Source: Hydrangea macrophylla (lineage: Eukaryota; Streptophyta; Magnoliopsida; Cornales; Hydrangeaceae). From it: a DNA stretch of 64,000 nt. The translations under genes and the position numbers were made by a program. The stretch covers positions 51,273,162 to 51,337,161 of the forward strand of contig CM066995.1 of the NCBI GenBank assembly GCA_033977485.1, in the 5' to 3' direction. Below the pieces are notes generated by a model, which was not told the DNA's origin, searched no databases, and saw nothing but the letters and a program-made list of their open reading frames with translations. Position 1 is the first letter of the stretch. Each line of letters begins with the position of its first letter. Shown here one piece after another: positions 47,467 through 58,794 of the stretch.

Positions 47467-48458
47467 GTTAATATGGATTTTGAATTTTAAAACCTTGATT
47501 GTAGGAAGTAAATATTATATGTGTATAGATATATTTCTACATATAATTATATAGGGGTATTTTGGTTCTCAAAATAAATTAGAGACTTATTTCTAGTTTC
47601 ATTTTAAAAAAGGTTTAATTTCTAGTTAGGTGTCTATATTAGGACTATATATTAAGTTACCTATTTGAAAAAGTAAATGACTTTCTCAAATTTTAACAAT
47701 ACAAATGATCTTTGCATTGGAGAACATATTTTGTGTCAATTATTATTTGAAGAAAATCTGAGTCATCTGACAATTAAGATGTGGAGAGAATTCGGGCCTA
47801 GCAATTTGAGTGTTTGTATAATGGCTAGTCTGGGAGAACTTGAAGGGGGCTAGACATCACAAAATTCATAACCTTTCAACTACCTAAAGCCTATTGAAAT
47901 CCCTAAAATTGATCCTTAAGAGCATCTCCAACAGAATTAGGCTTTTCTATTACGCAAAACACCAATGTGCCTAGTTGAACAGTGGCATGTCTAGAGAAAA
48001 TAGTTACCCAACCAACTCCAACCATGCTAATTAGTAATTAGCCAAAATGATCATCCATGTCATTCCTCCGAAGTTTGGGGCTCCTATGGGATCTAATAGG
48101 GTCCCTTTAAAAACAGGGGTTTGGGGATAGCGCTCCTGAAGCAAATTTTTTTTATTTTTATTTTTTTAAAGTTTATTTACCATTTTACACATCTTGAAGT
48201 ATATTTATGTGTTATAATTTGATTTGTGAGTTATTTATTGGCCATTTTTTAAGAAATTTAGTGAATGGAATAAACTCATAGCTTAGACATTAGAATAAGC
48301 ACTTGAGGTGCATACTAAAAGGATCCAAATTTAGTACAACTCGGAGCAAAAACTAGTTACAAAATCACAAAAGCAATCACACCTCCACAATTGAAGAATC
48401 AAATGCATAAACTAACAAATGAACCAACGAAGATATATATATATATATATATATATAT
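47467..48458. other. Geneless stretch, possible DNA-transposon end
   Basis: GAGCATCTCCAACAG at 47922 followed by AATTAGGC resembles a plant MITE end. A weakly matching inverted end (TTGGATTAGGC on the minus strand) lies near 48870, giving a possible ~950-bp element with the hairpin at 48459 nested in it. Target duplication not found. Confidence 0.35.
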
Positions 48459-48639
48459 CAGTCAGGCTCTAAAGAGGGCGCCCTCTTTTTATTAAAGAGA
48501 GGACCTCTGTTTTGACCGTTGGATCATGTTTTCATTAATGGCAGTATTGTCATTTCACAGTTTCTAAACACAATCTGACGGTCAAAACAAAGGCCCTCTC
48601 TTTAATAATGAGATGTGGCCCTCTTTAGAGAATCTTTGA
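48459..48639. mobile_element. Hairpin element in a (TA)n microsatellite
   Basis: ~180 bp with ~75-bp terminal inverted repeats (GCTCTAAAGAGGGC, then TTAAAGAGAGG and TTTTGACCGT near the inner ends). (TA)n lies on both sides (48433-48458 and 48640-48659). Terminus AGTCAGGCTC resembles two other elements in this window. No coding capacity, so a MITE mobilised by an unknown transposase. Confidence 0.75.
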
Positions 48640-48659
48640 TATATATATATATATATATA

Positions 48660-50388
48660 GAATTGGAGGCCTTTTACAATTGGAAGGCCCAAACCCAAGC
48701 TAACCTTGCTCCCCTCAGGACCGGGCCTGATTCTCTATTTTATTATAGGGTATTAAATTTATTCACTCCTAATGGCCAAACCCATGAATCTTTAGAGAAT
48801 ATATTTGCCTAGTCCATAAGGCGTTAGGCATTTTGCCTTGCAATTTGTCTGATGAGGCATTTTTTGCCTAATCCAATGGCTAGAGCAGCTGCATTGTAAT
48901 TTGTAAAGTGGGCCTAGACCAATAAACCCAATATAATACCCCATCTCTTTCCAATTCAAAGCATTCAATAATTGAACCACCACTTTCACCATTTAATATG
49001 AAGTTTATGAAATCTTGTTTGTTAGACAGTCCAATAAAACTTGGAAGCTGTTAAAGAGTCCTGACATTAACTTCTCCAGCAAAGCACCAACATCCACTAT
49101 TTGATGGATTAACAAATTCCCAGCTAACACATTAATGGACCATCAATGTATGCATAATAATACTTATATGATTCGCCTACTTAAGGCTCTACCTAAGCAC
49201 ATCCAATGTGAGAAAACTAATAGAATAAATGGAAAAAAAAAATATAAAAAAATTAATAAATAAATAAGAGTGTACATCAGGAAACCTAAAGGTTTGGCTT
49301 TATATCTGACAGCCCCAAGCACTTTACACAATGTCACAAGCCTCCCTTACTTTTTGTATAAATGTTGCAGTTCACTGTAATCAGCAGAATGCAATGAAAA
49401 AAAAAATAACGATAACACTCCCGATATATTTTATGAATGTGTTGAGAATAAAGTTTAAATTTAGTTACAAATTTACTCTTATTTCAATGCATTGTTGACC
49501 CTAATTCTGTAAAATATGGTAGGAGTGTTGTAATTTTGTTTACTTTTTCGGGTGGAGTGAATGTCAACACAAACAAAAATAAAAAATAAAAAAAGTATGT
49601 TGTGTTTGGCATGAGGGAAGAGGGGGGAAGGAGAGGGGGGAAGGGAGAGAAGGGGAAGTAGGTATAATCTCTTTTTGGGAGGATGGAACATAGGAGAGAG
49701 AGGAAGAGGGAGTGATGCCTCTTCCCTCCGGATTCACAAATTTCAATCCATACAAAAGTTGACAAATTATGAGAGAGAAAATGCTTTATTATTTTTTTTT
49801 TAGCATTTTTGCCATTCAATAAAAGATAACACTTGATTAATGTTAGGGTAAATTAGTAAAATATATAATTTTCCCTTCTTTCCTTCCTCACCTCCTTAAC
49901 CCAACAAAACGCTGGAAGTCCCTTCCTTGTCCCAGGGAGATGTCTTCCATTCCTTCCACCTTTCCCAAAACATAGCAAGAGAGATCATTATTAATAGAGT
50001 AATGCTAAGTACACCTAAATTATTCACATGTCCATGTAAATTCTCAAAATTATTCATTAGTTACCTAAAAAAGTTTGAAATATTTTCAAAACTGCCACGA
50101 CACACCCGTTAATAAATATGATGTAAAACATTTGAGTACTACCTGATGTTAATTAAAGACAGACTTCAATAGAGATCACTAATATTTACCAAGAAATTAA
50201 GATCAGTTAAGGGAGAAAGAGAAGTTCACGTGCTTTGACAAGAAGTCTAAATCAAGAGAAAGGTTGAGAATTGATACATCATCTGAAAATTAGGCACTAT
50301 TGCTTTAAAGGTCCACATTTCCCTCACAACTCAAATCTGATTGGTTCACTAACTCACACACAACATTAAGCATGCATGTGTATGTCAA
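48660..50388. other. Geneless stretch
   Basis: Contains a G/A-rich patch at 49610-49710. Its reverse complement is partly echoed at 49870-49935 (CCTTCTTTCCTTCC...GTTGGG), a possible further hairpin element starting GTTTGGCATGAGGG. No gene or RNA seen. Confidence 0.4.
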
Positions 50389-50397
50389 TTGTAAGAA
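50389..50397 (+). repeat. 9-bp target duplication TTGTAAGAA, left
   Basis: Identical to 50907-50915. Confidence 0.85.
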
Positions 50398-50906
50398 GGG
50401 TTAAATACACTTAAACCCCCTGTATATAGCCGATTTGTACTTACCCTTCACGTGCTTTAAATTCTGATACTAATACTCCCTATGGTTCAGGCTGAGCAAC
50501 TATGATTTTTTCCATCTAAATTAATGGTTTTACACTTGAGAGCCCTAATTTGAAGGGTAAAATAACTCTTTTGCCTATGAAAGTCATATTAAAAGAAAAA
50601 TAAGTCATAAATAATTTTCTTTGGGACAAGCATACGATCTATACCAAGAAAACCAAGAAAATTTTAAAAAAATATCACAGATTATTTCTCACCCAATCCA
50701 AAACCACATGTTCTCCCTTAACAAATTGAAGTAACCCAATTTATTCTTAACATTGTTGTGAAGACTGAGATAATTTGCTCATTTCAGCTTTCTCCGTTAG
50801 CAAATTTTAACGCTTGCACTTTAGTCTGAACCAGAGAGGGTAATTAAAACACAGGGGAGTAAGTGCAAGTCGGCCAAACCACAAAGGATGTAAGTGTATT
50901 TAACCC
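50398..50906. mobile_element. Mutator-like MITE, 509 bp
   Basis: Long terminal inverted repeats beginning GGGTTAAATACACTTA on both strands, extending ~60 bp with mismatches. A perfect 9-bp duplication TTGTAAGAA flanks it. The 9-bp duplication is characteristic of Mutator-like elements. No ORF. Confidence 0.85.
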
Positions 50907-50915
50907 TTGTAAGAA
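50907..50915 (+). repeat. 9-bp target duplication TTGTAAGAA, right
   Basis: Identical to 50389-50397. Confidence 0.85.
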
Positions 50916-50932
50916 CGAACAAAATGAATTAA

Positions 50933-51192
50933 GGTCCTGTTTGGAAGCACTTCCCCGAGGGTTGGGCCTAAACGTGCTTTTGGTGAGCGTAGTTCAATGG
51001 ATACACTACTTTTTTTGGAAAAATTTTAAAAAGTTTTGAATGAAGTAGGCCTAAAGGTACTTAAACTCAAAAATAATATAAGAAACAAAACAGAAATTTT
51101 AATGATTTTTTTAAATTTTCACGGTGCCACTCTTAAATTAAGACTTGTGGTTCTGCTTGAATGCACAAGGCACAACCTATCCAAACGGATCC
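50933..51192. mobile_element. hAT-like MITE candidate
   Basis: Ends GGTCCTGTTTGG and, inverted, GGATCCGTTTGG, a form common in plant hAT-type MITEs. I see no clean 8-bp target duplication. Confidence 0.4.
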
Positions 51193-52067
51193 TAGAGTAC
51201 AGACATACATAATAAGTGAATACATTGGTGTGCATAAGATAAATTGAATCAACTCAGTTAAAACACCATCAAGGCTTTCACCTGATCTTCAGTTCCATGC
51301 ACATAAAGGGAACGCTAAAAATATATTGAAATTGCACTTAACATGCCCTTTCGCTACTTGAATGTCTATTCAATTGAAAAACAATTTTTTGTGATGAGAT
51401 TTACTGCTACTAATTGCTTAATTTACTACATTTTCATCTCCTCATATGTGGTATCAAAACAATGGTAACAATTATATAATATATATTACATCAGCATATA
51501 GAGAGATTTTTTTTTTTAGTCTTGTCTGGATCACAGCTGGATACAACACATACACACCCCACACACGCATATAGAGAGAATTGATCATGGATAAAATTAT
51601 GTTTTTACCACAAAATTGATATCCATTAAATGGAATCATGGTTCCCAGTAAATGCACTAAAAGGGGCAGATACAAAAATTTTGAAGTGGGGGCTTGGTAT
51701 GGGTAAACTTAGGAAGCTGCATCTTGGGGTAGCTGTGTTTGCGGTTGCACCACCTCGAGGTATTTTTTTTTGGGTTTGTTTACATCTATTTTTGTACATA
51801 TGATATAAACTAATGCTATAACGATTAACATAAAAGCACAAGAAATTTCTCCCATATAACTACCCAATATAAAAGTTTTACTCACAAATGCCTCCTAAAA
51901 ATTTACTACACTATGACACATTAATTATTATTACCAAATGGTACATCGGAAGAGTTACTACTAATTGACACCAATTATACAATAAAATAACACCTTGTTA
52001 CTATGAATTGAGAGGAATAAAATTGAATTGATCATGCAACCAATTGGTTGAATAGTAGCATTGTTCA
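51193..52067. other. Geneless stretch
   Basis: AT-rich. The phrase AAAAGGGGCAGATACAAAAATT near 51660 and a related phrase near 52425 look like fragments of an old element, not resolved further. Confidence 0.4.
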
Positions 52068-52077
52068 AAACTCAAAT
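52068..52077 (+). repeat. 10-bp target duplication AAACTCAAAT, left
   Basis: Identical to 52268-52277. Confidence 0.85.
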
Positions 52078-52267
52078 GAGAGCATTTTTGGTCACCCAAA
52101 ATTGGTCACTCATTGCTCACCCATGCCTCCACTGGGTGACATGTGTCCCATTCCAGTAATTATGTTAATGATATAGGGGCAAATGGGAATAGAATGAGAC
52201 ACATGTCACCTAACTAAGGCCTAGGTGAGCAATAAGTGAGCATTTTTGGGTGAGCAAAAATGCTCTC
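52078..52267. mobile_element. Mutator-like MITE, 190 bp
   Basis: Terminal inverted repeats GAGAGCATTTTTG, continuing with TCACCCAAAA and TTGCTCACC for ~50 bp. A perfect 10-bp duplication flanks it; this length points to the Mutator superfamily. Different family from the element at 50398. Confidence 0.85.
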
Positions 52268-52277
52268 AAACTCAAAT
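52268..52277 (+). repeat. 10-bp target duplication AAACTCAAAT, right
   Basis: Identical to 52068-52077. Confidence 0.85.
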
Positions 52278-52362
52278 ACCATGAAACAGAGATGATTCGA
52301 AAGTTTTCTAAAATTTTGGTTGTTTTTGAATTTTTTAATTTTTTTAGTATAGGGAGCTTAAC

Positions 52363-52365
<3 letters not shown>

Positions 52366-52405
<40 letters not shown>
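52366..52405 (+). repeat. Poly(A) run of about 40 bases
   Basis: Uninterrupted A run; its exact length in the genome is uncertain because such runs are error-prone. Confidence 0.9.
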
Positions 52406-52407
<2 letters not shown>

Positions 52408-52504
52408 AAGGCAAGTCTAATATTTTTCAAAAATCTAGGGGGCTTGAGCCGCCCTTTTCCCTTGGTCAGTCCGTCCTTATGCACATGTCACATCTTCTCC
52501 ACCT

Positions 52505-52835
52505 TGAATTTTTTATCCAACCCCTTCAAATTGAGGTATTATTTCCCACATCCATCAACTTTTCAACTGATTTACCAAATCCTTCAACTTTTTAAAGTTA
52601 TCAGCTTAAAATGCGACTTCAGAAAAAATAGTCTATTTTAACAAACAAAAAAAAAATTTATAATTTGCACGTTCAAAAGTCGTATTTTAAACTTGCGATT
52701 TCAACGAAAAATCTTTTGATAGAAATTGAAATTTGAACTTGCTACTTTAAAAAGTACTTGTAGGTTTCGTAAATAAGTTGAAAAGTTGATGAGTGTGGGA
52801 AATAAGACCTTATTTGATTGGATGGGTAAAAACCA
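52505..52835. mobile_element. Hairpin element with inner GCGACTT motifs
   Basis: Outer arms match in inverted order (TTATTTCCCACA, CATCAACTTTTCAACT, TTTACC) over ~75 bp. The centre carries GCGACTTCAG, AAGTCGTATTT and TTGCTACTTT. The left arm and centre are related to 61000-61250. No target duplication identified. Confidence 0.6.
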
Positions 52836-52887
52836 CTCCTTCTAACTCCTTCTATGAATTCTACTATTCAGCATATCTATATTATTA

Positions 52888-53002
52888 GGGTACCACTATT
52901 GTCAAAGCAATAGCAATATTGGATATTATAAAGCAACTTTACTTATTGAAAATAGTAATTGTTTTGATAATATCCACTATTACTTTGGCAATAGTGTTAC
53001 CC
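52888..53002. mobile_element. Small hairpin MITE, possible TA duplication
   Basis: Inverted ends GGGTACCACTATTG and GGGTAACACTATTG, with CAAAGCAATAG/CAAAGTAATAG inside. TA stands on both sides, which would fit a mariner-type MITE. Confidence 0.55.
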
Positions 53003-53096
53003 TATTATTAAATAAACATATACCTCTTCATCCTGTCTAACTCTCTCATCCTATTAACTCCACTAGTACATACATACATATGATATGAACGACTTT

Positions 53097-53270
53097 GGAT
53101 CCTCGGCAGCAATGTTGCCCGAGCAGCATCTCAGTAGCGTTTATGTGGCACTGACATCACTACACAAAATTTATTTTTATTTATTATTTTTTTTAAAAGT
53201 AGGGAAAAGATTTTGTGTGAGGCTGCCAGCGCCACGTGAGCACTGTTGGACAGCCTTGCTGCCGACGATC
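53097..53270. mobile_element. Imperfect hairpin, MITE candidate
   Basis: Arms GATCCTCGGCAGCAA and, inverted, GATCGTCGGCAGCAA, with further pairing GTGGCACTG/GTGGCGCTG and CACAAAAT. No duplication found. Confidence 0.5.
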
Positions 53271-53279
53271 TAGGCTCGA

Positions 53280-55417
53280 TATGAATATACATGCCTCACC
53301 TCTTCATATATTGACTCTTCTTATTTCGCATATCTGTATAGGCAAGGCTAGACTCTATTGCCAAAGCACCGTTAGTTAATACCAGATCAAAATGTGTCAC
53401 GAAAAATTTTAGTAACAATTTCTTTAATTGTCAAATCATTGTTGCTCTGACAATAACATTACCCTATAGACAAACGTCGTTTTCATTTGTGTTTACTTTC
53501 TTGGTACATTTCAACTCTTCATTTCCACTAACTCTCCCGTTTAAGTTTTTTATTTTATTTTGATTTTTTTTCAATTCCTATGGGAAAGGAGGATCTCTGC
53601 TTGTGCCAAAGTTGTTGTGTTGGCTAATCCGGACATGACCCAGTCTTTCTTATTATACTTGTTATGAGTAAAGATAAATTACACTAATACTAGTGTAAGT
53701 CTGTCATATGACAACTCTGTTATATGATAATCTCCCACTTATATTAGTGTAATAATGTAATTTGTTTGTAGAGCAGTTGTGCTCAAATCTTTACTCAATT
53801 GTTATATGAACTGGCTGAGTCTCTAATTTCTAATTGCTATTTTTTCCGTACATAGCACGGATACCCTTACAGACGGGCCATTAAATCAACATAAAAGAAA
53901 GAAAAGAGAGGACATTAAAAACGCGTAGTGGGGAAGAAACACCTCTCTGCCATGATGAACATTATCTGTCTAATAATATATGTACCTTAATGGGTAATTA
54001 GTGCCCATAATTATTAATTATAAGTAACAGCTCAGATTCTTCTCCCTTCTCCATATAGTTTCACTACTCTACTCATCTGTAATTAAGAAATGAAAATAGT
54101 TCGTTAACCTAGGTCAATAGATTCAAAACATTAGCTAAACAGAGTGTTATTAATAGTAATCAAATAAAACAGAGGTCAGCAGTCAGCACCCATGTTCTCA
54201 CTCTAAATTTAAAGATTGGTTGAGACCTATAGAAGCAGAAAAGAAAACCCAAAAAAGGACAGATGAACGTATAGAAAAAAGGGGTAAAATTACATATCCT
54301 GAGGTATGTTGTAATTCTAAAGATCTCCCTTATACTTTCAATAACTACACTAATCTCCCTTGTGGAAGATGAGACTCTAGCAACGTTAAATCCTCATGCA
54401 AAAATACTGATTTACCTTAATACTTTTTTCAACAATAAAAATCAAAACACATTATAAAAAGCTTAATAAGGGCAATATAGTTATTTTAGAAAGTTATAAT
54501 TAACAGTCAACTAACTGTTGACTAACAGAAAGAGATGAGTGTGACATAATAACTAACCTCAAGGGGAATCAATGTAATTTCTAAAACTACGAGACAGCTC
54601 AATAAAAATGGAGTAGTGCTAGGTGTACACAAATTTGCACACACATTTTGTTGTTGTATAAGTGGTGCACAGTGTGACAAATTCAAACATACATACATTT
54701 AAAATATTTGTATTAAAAAATATGTACAAAAATTATGTACCTACCATTACTCATAAAAATGACATTTCGAGGTTTGTGTATTACCCAAGAAATAACGATT
54801 TGAATGGTCCCTATTTTTAGGGCAGAAGAAAATGACCGACGCTATACATCAGGTATCAGACCATATAATATACGAGTAATTATTCAGTGGTTTGGAATCA
54901 TTGTAATGTAGTGGTTTTGATTAGTAATTGTCTGTCATGTGGTCAAATTGTCTCCCATAAGTCAAACAACTCAACCACATAACAATTCCTTAGTAACTGG
55001 AACCACCATATGACTTATGATCGAAGAACATAGAATAGTTTCTCATAATATACTGAATTATAGTATGAGTGGAGCCAGTCAGCCAGAAAAGAGTGGTAGA
55101 CAAAAATGTACTAATGGAGTGAAAGTGACCCTCGTATCTGAAGTGACGAAAGCACCCCTAAGAATTTCCCAAATTTGCATCGCATACCACTGGATTTGAA
55201 GCATCCTTTTAAAAACAAATAAAACTAAAAATGTTAACAAGGTCTTCTTGGTTAATGTGTTTGAGATCCACAATGGGTAGTATAAATTTAAGCAAAACAA
55301 AAATCAAGTTTAATGTATTGAAAGAGAAACGCTTGTAATGATATAGTGACCAAACGACACTCTCATTTGGGATAAAATAACATACAAACCAAAAAATATA
55401 TATATATATATATACAT
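53280..55417. other. Geneless stretch
   Basis: AT-rich. A possible degenerate element runs from GGGGTAAAATTACA (54283) to the inverted end near 54785, with no clean duplication. No ORF with protein-like features. Confidence 0.45.
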
Positions 55418-55623
55418 AGTCCGGATCTTAACTGTACCTAAAAAACGAAACGGTATAAAAGTGAATTTCTCAAATTTCTCACATTCTAGAATTTCTCAAT
55501 TAAAATTTCTCACTTGAGAATTTTCACATTTAATCACTTTCTATTCTTCACATTTAATTACTTTCTATTCTACACAATCTGTCTTTTAGGTCCGTTTTTT
55601 AAGGTGTGCTTAAGAACCGGATT
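55418..55623. mobile_element. Hairpin element in a (TA)n microsatellite
   Basis: 206 bp, ends AGTCCGGATCTTAA and, inverted, AATCCGGTTCTTAA, with CCTAAAAAACG/CCTTAAAAAACG next. (TA)n on both sides (55396-55414 and 55624-55641). The centre is rich in AATTTCTCA half-sites like those at 45.7-46.9 kb. Confidence 0.75.
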
Positions 55624-56206
55624 ATATATATATATATATAGTTGTCTAACCAAACAGCACACACTACGCCGTTTGAGAAACACACGGAATAGTGAAAATG
55701 AAACAAGAATTTTGAAATTTTTGGATGGCGAGTGGTGGTTAAATGGCACAGTGCACAGTGTGTGTCTTATGATGGTGGGATGGCACACACTGTGCCATTT
55801 AACTTGTACATTAATGAAATTTAAATCGTACAACAAAGTTAAATTCCACTAAATTTCACTATACTACCACCTACACCGTTGTTAATGACTTTTCTAATTT
55901 GTCCCAAGGTTCTCCTACAAACCCACCCCATTATTGATGCTCTTACGTCTACATTCGATATACAATTAGAAATAGGTATCAAACAAAAACAAATTGCACC
56001 GGCCACACCAACATGAAAGCAACCTGTAATGGATATACGGATATTACAAAATTTTCATATATATATAGAGAGAGAGAGAGAGACCCTAATAACCATAATA
56101 ATCATGTAAATTTTCACAGACAAGGCACACAATCAATATAATAAAGCTCAAGCTCACTAATAACATGATATGGAAACTAACTTCTGAATTTCTTTCCCAA
56201 TCTTTC
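55624..56206. other. 3' flank of the ARM-repeat gene
   Basis: Contains a possible small hairpin around 55660-55800 (inverted TGGCACAGTG/CACTGTGCCA) and a (TA)n-(GA)n tract at 56060-56083. The polyadenylation site of the gene should lie here but is not identified. Confidence 0.45.
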
Positions 56207-58340
56207 TCAAAATGGCAAGCTCTTAGAAGTAGAACTTATGGTGAGGGACTTGAAATGATCTGATGGAACAAAATCTTGAGGCAAATTGGCCCTCTTCACA
56301 ATCCTCCTCATATTACTCTGCAAGCTCTGTTGTACTAATTGCTTAACTGCTTTTCTCTCTGCACTCATCATATCTTCCTCTTCTGAACATTCCTTGAATT
56401 GATGATTTGGATCTGCGGATGACGAAGAAGACCCACAAATTGGAGCGGAAACCGCTGCACCCGAACAACCTCCTCCAAAGTTTTCGGAGACTTGTTTCCC
56501 TTTGTCTATTCTCAAAAACTCCAAAATCCTCGAAGCCCTCTTTTGAGCCAATGTACTACCCAAAAGCGTTAATTCAAGCAACGACGAAACAATCCCTCCT
56601 TCAATCATAGCCTGTCTATCACCGTATGCTTTGTGTGCCATCACCATTAAAATATACGATGCTTTTTCTTGACACCCCGGTGAATCAGTCCAGTTCAAAA
56701 CATCAATCAATATTGGGATGGCGTCTGGGACAACGCTCACAGCTTTTCGACCCTCCGGAGTTGATACTGCATTGCTTAGTATCGAAAGGGTTCTTTCGCT
56801 TACTTCCATGTCACCCAATGAGCTCAAGAGAAATGGGATCAATTGCGTTTCTAAAATGAGCGAAATGTTCAGAGGCGAAATGGACAGATTGTATAGTGCT
56901 CGCAATGAGTCCTGTTTGGCTTGAGGGCTGCTGCTCGTGTTGTCCGAATTTTGTAGGATTTTTACCAAGAAAGGGATTGCCCCTGAAGAACCAATTATGG
57001 GCTTATTCGAGTCTAATGCACTCAAGCCAAGGAAATTCGCAACTATTGCTTCGGCAACAGCAGGGTTTGCAGACCCATTTGGAGATTCAATGATATTTAG
57101 CATCTTGTGAACAGCTCCTGCTTTAACAATGGCCGCTTTATTTCTGGAAAAAAAAAAAAAAAAAAGGGTTGACAACAAATTTATGAGAATCATGTTATAA
57201 GTAAGTGTGTGCACACACACATACATATATATATATATAGGTAGAACAATAGATGAGTAAATTCATAACGGCAACAGAAATAAAATTCAATACATTGGCA
57301 AAAAAAGGGGGAAAAAAAAAAAGAAAAGAAAACGAGCATACGAGTAGAGTGACATTGTAACAAGTAATTTTAAATCAGTGACAGAGACAAGCTACATGAA
57401 CATGTTGCAGATATTGAGAACTTTTGAAATAAAACCCACACCAGGACATAACAGAAAATGACGTTTCACCAGCAACTTAAATTCCAAATAATTGTTTCCA
57501 GATAAATACAACAATACAAGAAAAAATAATAATAAAATGAAAAAAAAAAAAAAAACAGAGAGAGATTAAAGAGAGAAAAAAAATTCAAAGCACAATGATA
57601 ATTCCTGAAAAACAAGAAGCGGTCAAAGTAAATGAATGTGAATTAGAGATCAAAGAAAATAGAGTTCAAGGACTTTTTATGGAGTATTTTATTTTCCCAA
57701 ATTTCTACTGTTTTCTCAGCAAACAAACAGATTTCGAAACTCAAAACTAAATAAAGTGATGAAACACGAAAGAAACTCACGCATCGTTGCGAATCCCAAG
57801 GTTGAGAAGAGCATAGAGAGAAGAGATCTGAGAGTCTCGATCATCGTCAGAATCGAGCAATGCAACGAGAGGTGGAATTGCTCCGAGTAAAGATAGAGTC
57901 GTTCTCGCCCCAGAATCGTCCTTCGTCAGCCTCCTCACGTCAATGGCGGCATCCGAAACATCGTTTTCGCTCTGCAACCTCTTCACCACTCCCTTCAACT
58001 CCTCCAACGCCTTCACCTTCTTCCTCACCTCCCCCGCCTCCGTCTCTCCGCCGTCCGACGACTGCGACAGCCTCAGCAGCTCTGACAACTTCTCCGATCC
58101 TACTCTACCGCTCTTCTTCGTCTCCGATCTCGATCCGGATCTACACTCCGATTCCTGCTTTTGCTTCTCCGCCGGCGGTTCCATAGCGTCGCCGTCGTGA
58201 CGGTGGCGCGAACCTCCGCACCTCATGCTGTCCATGATCTTCCGGCGGAATGAGGCGCCGGAAAATGATATCCATATCCGGGAGTTTCCCCTGCGATCTA
58301 GGACAACCGATCCGATGTCGTTGCGATGACACTTGGCCAT
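56207..58340 (-). CDS. ARM-repeat (armadillo) protein, 498 aa, two exons
   Basis: Exon 1 is 57781-58340 and exon 2 is 56207-57143. The 637-bp intron has donor GC|GTGAGT and a T-rich acceptor TTTCCAG|A, joining in frame (1,497 nt including stop). The start MAKCHRNDIGS fits the conserved N-terminus of a plant family of ARM-repeat proteins related to U-box E3 ligases but lacking a visible U-box. Residues ~50-110 are Ser/Glu/Lys-rich and look disordered. Armadillo repeats run from about residue 150 (GAIPPLVALLDS) through GAVHKMLNII, GAIPFLVKILQNS, LRALYNLSISPLN, AIPILIDVLNW and GGIVSSLLELTLLG to about 430. A Ser-rich, basic tail follows, with ENFGGGCSG and VKQLVQQSLQSNMRRIVKRA. Probable role: protein-protein interaction scaffold, perhaps in ubiquitin signalling; this is inference. 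No disruption is seen and it is the only convincing host gene here. From memory it resembles Arabidopsis At4g31890/At2g25130-type proteins. Confidence 0.93.
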
Positions 58341-58379
58341 TCTCCGACCGATTCTCCGGCGAAACCAGTCAGTCGTCGC

Positions 58380-58385
58380 CTACAT
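58380..58385 (-). promoter_or_regulatory. AUG-stop mini-uORF (ATGTAG) in the ARM gene leader
   Basis: A start codon directly followed by a stop, about 40 nt upstream of the main ATG. Expected to be in the transcript if transcription starts downstream of the TATA box at 58531. Confidence 0.6.
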
Positions 58386-58450
58386 TGCACTCCGAAGCTT
58401 CACAAAAACCAGACGAAGTAGAACACACTCGATCTCTTGATTTTCCAAAC

Positions 58451-58456
58451 TTACAT
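58451..58456 (-). promoter_or_regulatory. AUG-stop mini-uORF (ATGTAA) in the ARM gene leader
   Basis: Second start-stop pair, about 115 nt upstream of the main ATG, in a CT-rich leader. Confidence 0.6.
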
Positions 58457-58530
58457 GAATTTACAGAGAGATAAAGAGAGAGAATGTAGAGAGAGAAATA
58501 TGCTGTTAGTATTACTTTATTCGTTGCCCT

Positions 58531-58540
58531 GTTTATATAG
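58531..58540 (-). promoter_or_regulatory. TATA box of the ARM-repeat gene
   Basis: CTATATAAAC on the minus strand, ~190 bp upstream of the ATG, followed by a CTCTCT-rich 5' leader as is common in plant genes. Confidence 0.7.
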
Positions 58541-58794
58541 AGAGTACTAAATGTACAAAGAGAAAGTGAAACGAACTAGAGAGATGAAGCTTCTTAAAGA
58601 AGAGAGAGGTACGGGGACTGTATGTATCCACAGAGAGAGAGAGAGCAAAGTAATCATATGTTCTTCAAATGATATTAGGTTATAGGCCTTTAAAATGGAC
58701 GTATTTTAGTAAAAAAATTCAACTTTTTTTTTTTTTTTTTTTTTAATTTTGTGAAAAGTGCTTCGCTACTTTACGTATTTGGTAAAACCCCTCT

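Noticed and set aside
57860..58200. Ser/Pro-rich plus-strand ORFs
   Set aside because: Antisense shadows of exon 1 of the ARM-repeat gene.
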